DNA of 64,000 nt from NCBI GenBank assembly GCA_002343985.1, contig DDTB01000001.1, positions 69,289-133,288 on the forward strand, written 5' to 3'. Each line of letters starts with the position of its first letter. Position 1 is the stretch's first letter. The position numbers and the translations under genes were made by a program. Below, piece after piece: positions 1-7,431 of the stretch. The notes beneath the pieces are model-generated. The model was given only the letters and a program-made list of their open reading frames with translations. It did not search any database and was not told the DNA's origin. This DNA comes from Chitinophagaceae bacterium UBA2375 (lineage in GTDB: Bacteria > Bacteroidota > Bacteroidia > Chitinophagales > Chitinophagaceae).

Positions 1-384
1 TTGTCTTTTAACAGGAAGCTCGATAACGAACTAAGACAACTCGTGATTGAAATAGATGATTCCGACCACGCGTCCATCCGAAGGGTATTCGCTTCTGAAA
101 AACCCGGATGGCAAACTTCATGGTTAACCATACCCGCGGTCATTGGCTGGCTCCTGCATGCACCCTTGTATTACCCGCTCAAAAAAATCGTTTACCGGAA
201 AGCCATACACAGCGGGCATTACGACTCCATCATGGTGGGCGCTTTGTTTTTGTTATACCCCATTTACCTCGCCAGCATAACATTGATCACGTACGCGTTT
301 TGCGGAACCGCTTTGGCTGCAGGCGTATTGATGTGCATACCTTTACTGGCTTACGCATATGTGCAATGGAAAGAACGGTATTGA
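1..384 (+). CDS. C-terminal part of a probable lysophospholipid (glycerol-phosphate) acyltransferase, cut by the window edge
   Basis: The frame is open from base 1 and stops at 382-384, so the true start lies outside the window; the TTG at base 1 is not taken as the start. The visible 127 residues have a polar N-terminal part, a PLYYPLKKIVYRKA stretch near residue 55 and two hydrophobic segments at about 76-97 and 99-118. A tail of this kind is familiar from PlsC-type 1-acyl-glycerol-3-phosphate acyltransferases of Bacteroidetes, which would act in phospholipid synthesis at the inner membrane. The catalytic HX4D part is not in view, so the family call is an inference from the tail alone. Confidence 0.5.
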   Translation: MSFNRKLDNELRQLVIEIDDSDHASIRRVFASEKPGWQTSWLTIPAVIGWLLHAPLYYPLKKIVYRKAIHSGHYDSIMVGALFLLYPIYLASITLITYAFCGTALAAGVLMCIPLLAYAYVQWKERY

Positions 385-387
385 CAT

Positions 388-415
388 GAAAAAGCCCATG
401 CAGATGCACGGGCTT
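388..415 (-). terminator. Rho-independent terminator of atpD-atpC
   Basis: Arms AAGCCC (392-397) and GGGCTT (410-415) enclose a second paired TGCA/TGCA step. Read on the minus strand the hairpin is followed by TTTTT (complement of 389-393). It lies 22 bases past the atpC stop and faces the end of the plus-strand gene at 384. Confidence 0.75.
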
Positions 416-437
416 ATGTAATAATGTACAAAGAATA

Positions 438-689
438 TTATTTTTCTTCAGCACCTTCTACCAACACCGTGGTTTTGTTGTTCAGCACTTCCACAAAACC
501 GGCCTGGATCGTAAAGGATTGTGTGCTGTTTTTATCCTTCAGGATTTTCATGCTGCCGGCTTTTAAGGCGCTTACAAAAGGCGCGTGGCGGTCGAGCACT
601 TCAAACAAACCGGTGATACCGGGCAGTTGAACGCCATAAACTTCGCCGCTGAATACCTTTTGTTCCGGTGTTAATATCTCAAGTGTCAT
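438..689 (-). CDS. atpC: ATP synthase F1 subunit epsilon, short form
   Basis: This is the epsilon subunit of the F1 central stalk of the membrane ATP synthase. The 83 residues match the N-terminal beta-sandwich domain of the family (TPEQKVFSGEV near the start, then LPGITGLFEVLDRHAPFVSAL). Typical epsilon subunits of about 130 residues add a C-terminal two-helix domain that can inhibit ATP hydrolysis; this protein stops before it. Nothing suggests a frameshift, since the stop is followed directly by a good terminator. Short epsilon subunits are usual in Bacteroidetes. The gene follows atpD by 36 bases and is surely co-transcribed with it. Confidence 0.92.
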   Translation of the reverse strand: MTLEILTPEQKVFSGEVYGVQLPGITGLFEVLDRHAPFVSALKAGSMKILKDKNSTQSFTIQAGFVEVLNNKTTVLVEGAEEK

Positions 690-725
690 AAAAGCAATTT
701 GTTCGTTATTCCGGTGAATGCTTGA

Positions 726-2231
726 TTAAGCCTGGGCGGCAGCCATCAGTTTCTTACCTTTTTCGATGGCGTCATCCAGTGTACCCACCAGGTTAAAGGC
801 GGCTTCCGGGTACTCATCCACTTCACCATCCATGATGGCGTTGAAACCGCGGATGGTTTCTTCAATAGGCACCAGTACGCCTTTCAGGCCGGTGAACTGT
901 TCGGCCACAAAGAATGGCTGGCTGAGGAAACGCTGTACTTTACGTGCGCGTGATACCACCAGTTTATCTTCGTCGCTCAATTCATCCAGGCCCAGGATCG
1001 CGATGATGTCCTGCAGTTCCTTATATCGCTGAAGGATCATTTTCACGCGCTGCGCGCAATTGTAATGCTCTTCACCTACAATGGCCGGAGTCAGGATCCT
1101 GGATGTGGAATCCAGCGGATCCACGGCAGGGTAGATACCCAAGTCGGCAATCTTTCGGCTCAATACCGTAGTGGCATCAAGGTGGGCGAAAGTTGTGGCT
1201 GGGGCCGGATCGGTCAAGTCATCCGCAGGTACGTAAACCGCCTGCACGGAAGTGATTGAACCATTTTTAGTAGAAGTGATGCGTTCCTGCATCAGTCCCA
1301 TTTCCGTTGCCAGTGTAGGCTGGTAACCCACCGCTGAAGGCATACGGCCAAGCAGGGCCGATACTTCGGAACCCGCCTGTGTGAAACGGAAGATATTATC
1401 TACGAAAAACAGGATGTCTTTACCCTGGCCTTCGCCATCGCCATCACGGAAATATTCGGCCATGGTCAACCCACTCAGGGCAACGCGGGCACGGGCTCCG
1501 GGTGGCTCATTCATCTGTCCGAATACGAAAGTGGCTTTAGAATCTTTAAGGTTTTCGAGGTCAACTGAACTTAAGTCCCATCCACCTTCTTCCATACTAT
1601 GCTTAAACTTGTCGCCATAATTCATGATACCCGCTTCAATCATCTCACGCATCAGGTCGTTTCCTTCACGGGTACGCTCACCCACACCGGCGAATACAGA
1701 CAAACCGGAATACGCTTTCGCGATATTGTTGATCAGTTCCTGGATCAATACGGTTTTACCCACACCGGCACCACCAAACAATCCGATCTTACCACCTTTG
1801 GCATATGGCTCGATCAGGTCAATTACTTTGATACCTGTGAAAAGCACTTCAGATGCGGTACTCAGGTCTTCAAATACGGGTGGTTTGGCGTGAATGGGGC
1901 GCCCGTTTTCTTTGCTGACTGCGGGCAAGCCGTCAATCGGGTCGCCAGTTACGTTGAAGAGGCGGCCTTTGATGCCTTCCCCGGTTGGCATGGCAATCGC
2001 TTTGCCGGTATCCACTACAGCCATACCCCTTACGAGGCCTTCTGTTCCATCCATCGCGATGGTACGCACGCTGTCTTCACCCAGGTGCTGCTGAACTTCC
2101 AGCACGAGTTTATCGCCGTTATCACGGGTCACTTCAAGGGCGTTCAAAATTTCTGGCAACTTGGAATTGTTATCAAACTGAACGTCGATAACCGCTCCGA
2201 TGATGGATTTGATCTTACCGGTATTGGCCAT
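726..2231 (-). CDS. atpD: ATP synthase F1 subunit beta
   Basis: This is the catalytic beta subunit of F-type ATP synthase, 501 residues and full length. The P-loop GGAGVGKT is at residues 153-160, followed by GERTREGN and the FVDNIFRFTQAG Walker B region. The DELSEED lever reads DELSDED here. The insertion around EEGGWDLSSVDLENLKD is common in Bacteroidetes beta subunits. It is paired only with atpC; the other subunits (atpB, E, F, H, A, G) are not in the window, which is the usual split arrangement in this phylum. A TACCTTTG promoter element lies 39 bases upstream. Confidence 0.98.
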   Translation of the reverse strand: MANTGKIKSIIGAVIDVQFDNNSKLPEILNALEVTRDNGDKLVLEVQQHLGEDSVRTIAMDGTEGLVRGMAVVDTGKAIAMPTGEGIKGRLFNVTGDPIDGLPAVSKENGRPIHAKPPVFEDLSTASEVLFTGIKVIDLIEPYAKGGKIGLFGGAGVGKTVLIQELINNIAKAYSGLSVFAGVGERTREGNDLMREMIEAGIMNYGDKFKHSMEEGGWDLSSVDLENLKDSKATFVFGQMNEPPGARARVALSGLTMAEYFRDGDGEGQGKDILFFVDNIFRFTQAGSEVSALLGRMPSAVGYQPTLATEMGLMQERITSTKNGSITSVQAVYVPADDLTDPAPATTFAHLDATTVLSRKIADLGIYPAVDPLDSTSRILTPAIVGEEHYNCAQRVKMILQRYKELQDIIAILGLDELSDEDKLVVSRARKVQRFLSQPFFVAEQFTGLKGVLVPIEETIRGFNAIMDGEVDEYPEAAFNLVGTLDDAIEKGKKLMAAAQA

Positions 2232-2270
2232 AACAACTATTTATTTGGACGATGATTTGTTTTCGAGCCG

Positions 2271-2278
2271 CAAAGGTA
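2271..2278 (-). promoter_or_regulatory. Bacteroidetes-type -7 element TACCTTTG upstream of atpD
   Basis: Minus-strand TACCTTTG followed by C matches the TAnnTTTGY consensus. It lies 39 bases before the atpD ATG, leaving a leader of about 30 bases. No clear TTG is seen at the -33 position. Confidence 0.55.
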
Positions 2279-2312
2279 AAGGTTGGCGTCGGAAATGTAA
2301 AATTTAGGCTGT

Positions 2313-3215
2313 TTATTTTTCAGCCATTCCGGGGGCAGCGGCTTTTGCCGGCTTGTTGGCCAGGTAAACGCCCATGAGGATTACCAATAGCCCTCCCAAC
2401 TGCTTCCAGCCCACTTCCTCATTATACAAAATGCCCCAGAAAATGGCTACAAAAGGTATTCCATAGGTGACCATTGACGAGAAAACAGCCCCAGCCCTTT
2501 TAATCAGGATGTAGAAGATAACGGAAGCCAAAGCCGTTCCCAACACCCCCAGGATGCAGGAAAACCCAGTGGAAATGAGTACGCCGGACCTCAGGAGGTC
2601 CATCTGAAAATACCCTGTTAGCCACAAAACCAATGCGGCGGGAATGGCATTGCTGGTCAGCGCCAGCGCCGCAATCTGCATAGAGGGTATGTGCGCGAGG
2701 TGCCTGTGCACCATGTTCACGTTTAAACCGTAACAGGCGGTGGCTGCCACAACCATCAACAAGTAAAGCAATTGAGAGGATTGCGCATAACCGGGCTGTG
2801 CCAGGTACAGCAGGATGGAACCCGTAAATGCCAGCAAAACACCCAATACCTGTATGGGCCTGATGCGCATCCCAAAAAATAAAATTCCAATGAGGATGAC
2901 GAAAATGGGCGTGAGTGAGTTAAGTGTACCGGCCAGGGAACTATCAATCCCCACTTCGGCCATGCAAAACAGGTAAGCCGGCAACAAACTCCCGAGCAGG
3001 CCCGATAAAAAAATGTAGCCGACTTTTCCAATGGGTATGTTGCGAAAATGACGGATTGCTACAGGCAACAGCACTAAACCCGAAGATAGGATGCGGATGG
3101 ACGCTACCTGGTAAGCTGAGAGATAAGCCAAACCCTCCTTCATCAGGATAAAGCTGCTGCCCCAGATAAAAGCCAGCGCGACAAAAAATACCCAATGCAA
3201 GACCCTTTCATTCAT
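2313..3215 (-). CDS. EamA/DMT-superfamily inner-membrane transporter
   Basis: The 300-residue protein has about ten hydrophobic segments in two similar halves, the layout of EamA (RhaT/DMT) permeases. The first half opens with FVALAFIWGSSFILMK, the WGS motif typical of the family. The second half ends with WKQLGGLLVILMGVYLAN, another family hallmark. Such proteins export or import small metabolites, often amino acids or purines; the substrate cannot be told from sequence. The gene stands alone between the atp promoter region and the divergent mscL. Confidence 0.88.
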   Translation of the reverse strand: MNERVLHWVFFVALAFIWGSSFILMKEGLAYLSAYQVASIRILSSGLVLLPVAIRHFRNIPIGKVGYIFLSGLLGSLLPAYLFCMAEVGIDSSLAGTLNSLTPIFVILIGILFFGMRIRPIQVLGVLLAFTGSILLYLAQPGYAQSSQLLYLLMVVAATACYGLNVNMVHRHLAHIPSMQIAALALTSNAIPAALVLWLTGYFQMDLLRSGVLISTGFSCILGVLGTALASVIFYILIKRAGAVFSSMVTYGIPFVAIFWGILYNEEVGWKQLGGLLVILMGVYLANKPAKAAAPGMAEK

Positions 3216-3323
3216 AGAACCGCAATTGGCGCCAAAGTTGAATGAATATTATTATTTGCTCAAAAATCATTTTTTACTAATATTTGTTCAGGTAACTTCA
3301 TTGCTCAACCAAAACTTAACATT

Positions 3324-3728
3324 ATGGGATTTATGAAAGAATTCCGGGATTTTGCCATGAAAGGCAACCTGGTAGACATCGCCGTTGCCTTTGTAATGGG
3401 TGGCGCATTCGGAAAAGTAGTTTCTTCCCTCACAGATAAAATTGTATCGCCCCTGATAGGAATGGTGGGTGGAACCGACCTCACCAAGTATGGCTTAACC
3501 CTTAAAGAAGCAGAGACTGACGCTGCGGGCAAAGTGGTAAAAGAAGCCGTTGTATTGGGTTATGGGGATTTCCTTACCGCCTTAATTAATTTCATTATTG
3601 TGGCATTTGTGATGTTTGTGGTCATCAAAGCCATCAACAGCATGAAGAAAAAACAAGAAGAAGCGCCTGCAGCACCTTCCAGTACCGATCAATTGCTGGG
3701 CGAGATCAGGGACCTGCTCAAGAAATAA
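3324..3728 (+). CDS. mscL: Large-conductance mechanosensitive channel MscL
   Basis: MscL forms a homopentameric inner-membrane channel that opens under membrane tension and protects against hypo-osmotic shock. The 134 residues show the N-terminal amphipathic segment MKEFRDFAMKGNLVDIAVAFVMGGAFGKVV, TM1 with the pore-lining glycines and alanines, a loop, TM2 (about residues 86-104) and a charged C-terminal helix ending LLGEIRDLLKK. Length is normal for the family. A strong terminator follows within 30 bases, so it is monocistronic. Confidence 0.97.
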   Translation: MGFMKEFRDFAMKGNLVDIAVAFVMGGAFGKVVSSLTDKIVSPLIGMVGGTDLTKYGLTLKEAETDAAGKVVKEAVVLGYGDFLTALINFIIVAFVMFVVIKAINSMKKKQEEAPAAPSSTDQLLGEIRDLLKK

Positions 3729-3750
3729 AACCAATCAAAATCAGTTTTTT

Positions 3751-3790
3751 TCCGGCGGTGAAGGATAGTACCTTTGCCGCCGGATTTTTA
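3751..3790 (+). terminator. Rho-independent terminator after mscL
   Basis: Arms TCCGGCGG (3751-3758) and CCGCCGGA (3777-3784) with an inner AAGG/CCTT pairing are followed by TTTTTAT. The descending arm contains the -7-like motif TACCTTTG (see the promoter entry at 3769). Confidence 0.85.
3769..3776 (+). promoter_or_regulatory. Possible -7 element TACCTTTG for the DUF3078 gene, inside the mscL terminator hairpin
   Basis: TACCTTTGC fits the TAnnTTTGY consensus and sits 44 bases before the start at 3821. It overlaps the mscL terminator, so one DNA segment may serve both jobs. No convincing -33 TTG is seen; a T-run occupies 3745-3751. Confidence 0.4.
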
Positions 3791-3820
3791 TAATTACTTA
3801 GAAAGAAGACTGAAATTTTC

Positions 3821-4771
3821 ATGAAAAAACTAACTGCAGTATTATGCATCAGTACAGTACTGATGGCAAACACCGTGATGGCACAGGACGGAACAGTAAA
3901 CGAACTCAAAAAAGAAGCGTCCCGTGACATTAAAAAAGACGCCAACGATACCATTCCCCGCGTTTGGAAAACAGGGGGCTTGTTTAATGTAAACATCAAC
4001 CAGGGCTCCCTCAGCAACTGGTCGGCCGGCGGTGATAAATTCTCTTTCTCCCTGAATGCCTACCTGAACCTGTATGCCTTTTACAAAAAGGGAAAAAATT
4101 CATGGGACAACAGCCTCGACCTGGCTTACGGCATTGTAAACACCACCAGCCTGGGTAACCGGAAAGCAAGTGACCGCATCGACTTCCTGTCGAAATATGG
4201 TTATGCCATCGGCCCGAAATGGAATGCTTCTGCCCTGTTTAACCTGCGTACTCAGTTCGCGGATGGTTTTGCTTACAGCAAAACGGCGGATGGTAAAGAT
4301 AGCGCCAGCCTCACTTCCCGTGGCTTCTCACCCGCCTTTATCCTGCTTTCACCGGGTTTCGATTATAAACCCATCAAAGACCTGTCGATTTTCATCTCCC
4401 CCATCACCGCGCGCTGGGTGGTTGTAGGCGATAAAAACCTCGGGCCTTTATATGGTATCGAGCCGGGCAAACGCTCCCGCAATGAATTGGGTGCTTTCGC
4501 CACCATCAACTATCAAAAGAAATTCAATGATAAACTGAACTTCCGGTCAAAACTGGATATGTTCTCCAACTATCGGAACAACCCACAAAATATCGACCTG
4601 TTCTGGACGAACGTATTATCCGCTAAAATCACCAAATTCATCAATTTCTCCCTGAATGTGGATATGATTTATGACGATGACACCGAAAATGTAAACCCGC
4701 TGAAAGGGCCGGCCCCTCAATGGTTGCAGCTCATGGGCATCGGTTTTGCCTACACATTTAAGAAAAAATAA
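3821..4771 (+). CDS. DUF3078 outer-membrane/periplasmic protein
   Basis: The 316-residue protein begins with a signal peptide (MKKLTAVLCISTVLMANTVMA, cleavage likely before QDG). The mature part is rich in alternating aromatic/polar strands and phrases such as GGLFNVNINQGSLSNWSAGGD, typical of DUF3078 proteins of Bacteroidetes, and ends in a strand-like MGIGFAYTFKKK, as outer-membrane barrels do. The function is not known; membership in a beta-rich envelope family is what the sequence supports. Flanked on both sides by strong terminators, it is its own transcription unit. Confidence 0.85.
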   Translation: MKKLTAVLCISTVLMANTVMAQDGTVNELKKEASRDIKKDANDTIPRVWKTGGLFNVNINQGSLSNWSAGGDKFSFSLNAYLNLYAFYKKGKNSWDNSLDLAYGIVNTTSLGNRKASDRIDFLSKYGYAIGPKWNASALFNLRTQFADGFAYSKTADGKDSASLTSRGFSPAFILLSPGFDYKPIKDLSIFISPITARWVVVGDKNLGPLYGIEPGKRSRNELGAFATINYQKKFNDKLNFRSKLDMFSNYRNNPQNIDLFWTNVLSAKITKFINFSLNVDMIYDDDTENVNPLKGPAPQWLQLMGIGFAYTFKKK

Positions 4772-4808
4772 ATAAGCCCCGTTTGGGGATATCTGATGCA
4801 TGAATTTT

Positions 4809-4841
4809 GTCCCGAAGGGCTTACCTTCGGGACTTTCTTTT
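4809..4841 (+). terminator. Rho-independent terminator after the DUF3078 gene
   Basis: A perfect 10-base-pair stem, GTCCCGAAGG (4809-4818) with CCTTCGGGAC (4824-4833), has a 5-base loop and is followed by TTTCTTTT. It ends 24 bases before the scpA start used here, which argues against the longer scpA frame beginning at 4800. Confidence 0.88.
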
Positions 4842-4865
4842 ACGTCAAGCACTGATATTGTGAGC

Positions 4866-5675
4866 ATGCATTCAGAATCATATCAAATCAAGTTAGACCA
4901 GTTTGAAGGGCCCTTCGACCTGCTATTGTTTTTCATTGAGCGCGATGAATTGGATATTTATAATATCCCCATCACCCGGATCACCAATGATTTCCTCGAC
5001 CATATCCATAAAACGGAAAAGCTGAATATTGAACTGAGCAGCGAGTTCATTCTTTTTGTGAGCACACTGATGCGGATAAAAGCCAAAATGTTATTGCCCC
5101 GTAAAGAACTCGACGCGCAGGGCAACGAAATTGACCCAAGGCAGGAACTGGTCGACAAAATCCTGGAATACAAAAAATTCAAGGAAGCATCCGCCAAGCT
5201 TGCAGAAATGGAAGCCGAAAGGCTACTGATGACCAAACGAGGCAACCTGCAGAAAGAACTGGCTCAAATCGGTGAAGAAGCCGGAGAAGGCACGGAAATC
5301 CAAACCGTGACCATGTTCAAGCTGATGAAGGCTTTTGAAAAAGTCATTCAGCGGCTCCAGGAAAAAAACAACAAACCCGTTCATACCGTCATCCGGTATA
5401 ACTATACGATGGAAGGCTGCCGCGACTATATGCTCGACCTCTGCCGCCGCGAAAAAACACTCTCCTTTGAAAAAATCTTCGATGTCTGCGAAAACCGCAT
5501 CCATGCCATCTTTCTATTCCTGAATATGCTGGAGCTCGTACAACAGAAATTTATGCAGATCATTGTTGGGGAGGGCCGGAACAATTTCATCATCGAATAT
5601 AACGAAGACCGCCAGCCCGACCCCGTAAGCGATGAAGGCCCCGATTTCGACTACGCCATCGGGCACCCTAATTAA
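4866..5675 (+). CDS. scpA: Segregation and condensation protein A
   Basis: ScpA is the kleisin subunit of the SMC-ScpAB condensin that compacts and segregates the chromosome. The start at 4866 gives 269 residues beginning MHSESYQIKLDQFEGPFDLLLFFIE, the canonical ScpA N-terminus (FEGPFDLLL). The frame is open from 4800, but the extra 22 codons would overlap a terminator and match nothing. The middle has the helical EFILFVSTLMRIKAKMLLP segment, and the C-terminus has the winged-helix part with AIFLFLNMLELVQQ. Neither scpB nor smc lies nearby. Confidence 0.93.
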   Translation: MHSESYQIKLDQFEGPFDLLLFFIERDELDIYNIPITRITNDFLDHIHKTEKLNIELSSEFILFVSTLMRIKAKMLLPRKELDAQGNEIDPRQELVDKILEYKKFKEASAKLAEMEAERLLMTKRGNLQKELAQIGEEAGEGTEIQTVTMFKLMKAFEKVIQRLQEKNNKPVHTVIRYNYTMEGCRDYMLDLCRREKTLSFEKIFDVCENRIHAIFLFLNMLELVQQKFMQIIVGEGRNNFIIEYNEDRQPDPVSDEGPDFDYAIGHPN

Positions 5676-5754
5676 TATACAAAGTACCGACAGACTGTCA
5701 GTTTTTCATCCAGGCATTTAATTTGATGTTCAAACATCAATTAAACTATTTATT

Positions 5755-6465
5755 ATGAAAACAGTACTGCACAGGGCGTCCGAACGAGGTTCGGCCGACT
5801 ATGGATGGCTCAAACCCAATTACTATTTCAGTTTCAGCCAGTATCATAACCCCGAGCGGGTTCGTTTTGGCCTGCTGCGGGTATTGAACGATGATTTTAT
5901 AGAAGGGGGCGGCGCATTCGGCGCGCACCCGCACGACAATATGGAAATTGTAACCATACCCCTGGCGGGAGCGGTACACCATAAAGACAGCACCGGCGGC
6001 GAAGGCATCATCAAAGCCGGCGAAGTGCAAATCATGAGTGCGGGCAGCGGTGTTCGGCATTCCGAAGCCAATGCCTCCCAAACCGATCCGCTCCAACTCT
6101 TCCAGGTATGGATTTTCCCGAAAGTCCGCAATATTGAGCCGCGCTACGACCAACGCGCTTTCGAACTAACGGGAAGGGATAACCGCTGGCAGATCGTGGT
6201 CTCCCCCCGCGATGAAGACAATGCACTCTGGATCAACCAGGACGCCCGATTCGCGCTAACCAAACTTGATGCCGGCCAAACCATCAGCTATGAAAATGCT
6301 TTCAGCGGCAATGGGGTTTACCTCGTGAACATCCGCGGCAAGGCCCGTGTAGGTGAAAACATCCTGCACGACAGGGATGCGCTGGGCATCACGGATACAG
6401 ATAGCTTCAGCATTACAGCGGATGAAGAAACCGAACTGCTGGCTATTGAAGTGCCGATGCATTGA
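5755..6465 (+). CDS. Pirin-family bicupin protein
   Basis: Pirins are iron-binding double-cupin proteins; bacterial members (YhaK/YhhW type) have been linked to quercetinase activity or redox sensing. The 236-residue protein carries the N-terminal cupin with the metal ligands in AHPHDNMEIV and the downstream HSEAN motif, the standard His/His/His/Glu set. The second cupin is more degenerate. It stands alone between scpA and a bidirectional terminator. The specific substrate is unknown. Confidence 0.92.
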   Translation: MKTVLHRASERGSADYGWLKPNYYFSFSQYHNPERVRFGLLRVLNDDFIEGGGAFGAHPHDNMEIVTIPLAGAVHHKDSTGGEGIIKAGEVQIMSAGSGVRHSEANASQTDPLQLFQVWIFPKVRNIEPRYDQRAFELTGRDNRWQIVVSPRDEDNALWINQDARFALTKLDAGQTISYENAFSGNGVYLVNIRGKARVGENILHDRDALGITDTDSFSITADEETELLAIEVPMH

Positions 6466-6483
6466 TGGAATAACAGATAAATA

Positions 6484-6518
6484 AAATCCCTGCATGAATA
6501 TTGTGCAGGGATTTTTTT
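6484..6518. terminator. Bidirectional terminator between convergent genes
   Basis: An 11-base-pair stem, AAATCCCTGCA (6484-6494) with TGCAGGGATTT (6504-6514), is followed by a T7 run on the plus strand and by TTTATTTAT on the minus strand. It separates the pirin gene from the convergent transpeptidase-like gene. Confidence 0.87.
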
Positions 6519-6543
6519 ATGGAGATATTTTAATTTGAAAATT

Positions 6544-7185
6544 TTATTCGTAAATCCAAAGCAGGGTCTTATTCGATGTTTTACTGATCAGTGGCTGCAG
6601 CTTGGCCAACATATCGCGTGACACAATCGGGCATCCCAAACTTTCGCAAACACCCAACGGCGCGATTTCTTCATTCGGCACACAATCGTTCGCGTGCAAT
6701 ACCACGGCCCTTTCATAAGCCCGGCTATTGGTTTGGTCTAAGCCGTTGAGTTTAAACGCGAGGCCAAATTTTCCCTGGTAAGATTGCCCGATGGCGTATT
6801 TACCAAGTGATGTTTGATAGCTTCCGGCTTCGTTGGAAAACCTCAGTTTACCCGTAGCGGAATTTGATCCGATGCCATGCGAAACCAATCCGGCCATCTC
6901 GAGGGAATCATTCCTTAGGTTATACACAAAAAACCTGTATTGTCCGGATGACACACCCATATCAGCCAGGAACACCCTTTCGGTATTGTACCCATTGGCT
7001 GCGGCAAAGAAACGTATTTGAGCCACTTTTTGCGTCAACTTCTGCAACGTGCTTTCATGCAGCCTGAAACCCCCGGTTTTAATTACCGGCACAGGCCCAT
7101 CCCTAACAGGCTCATCAGCAGATGCCATAGCCAAGGTTGAACCCAGGGCCATCATCAAAAGCGTCAAAAACCAGCGTGTTTTCAT
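6544..7185 (-). CDS. Secreted murein L,D-transpeptidase catalytic-domain protein (YkuD_2 type)
   Basis: The 213-residue protein has a signal peptide (MKTRWFLTLLMMALGSTLAMA) and matches the YkuD_2 group of L,D-transpeptidase-like proteins. The catalytic region reads VVLHANDCVP, then CESLGCPIVS, which supplies the expected His and the GC(P) nucleophile cysteine. The residues before the cysteine are usually an arginine-serine pair; here they are Glu-Ser-Leu, so activity is likely but not certain. It would act on peptidoglycan stem peptides in the periplasm. The gene is convergent with the pirin gene. Confidence 0.82.
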   Translation of the reverse strand: MKTRWFLTLLMMALGSTLAMASADEPVRDGPVPVIKTGGFRLHESTLQKLTQKVAQIRFFAAANGYNTERVFLADMGVSSGQYRFFVYNLRNDSLEMAGLVSHGIGSNSATGKLRFSNEAGSYQTSLGKYAIGQSYQGKFGLAFKLNGLDQTNSRAYERAVVLHANDCVPNEEIAPLGVCESLGCPIVSRDMLAKLQPLISKTSNKTLLWIYE

Positions 7186-7378
7186 TTGTATTTCTTTGAA
7201 ATATATACCGCAGATTTGGTACCAATTTCGCTGTTTTTTTCCGTTTATACGAGCGCTTTATTCAACTTTAACAGTTCCCTGACAGGCTGGCAACTTGATA
7301 TCCAAATATGTACTTACCCTTTTTCTGAAATCCCGTAAATGCCTGACAATCAATGGCCGGACCATGTTCAACTGGCAT

Positions 7379-7411
7379 AAAAAAAGCGCCGGAAAGGCAT
7401 CCTGACGCTTT
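7379..7411 (-). terminator. Rho-independent terminator of the leuS-M23-dxs unit
   Basis: On the minus strand AAAGCG (from 7411 down) pairs with CGCTTT (7388-7383) around a loop that can pair further, followed by a run of T (complement of A at 7379-7385). It begins 21 bases past the dxs stop. The rest of the 7186-7431 gap shows no gene. Confidence 0.72.
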
Positions 7412-7431
7412 GACATTGATATAATAAAAGT

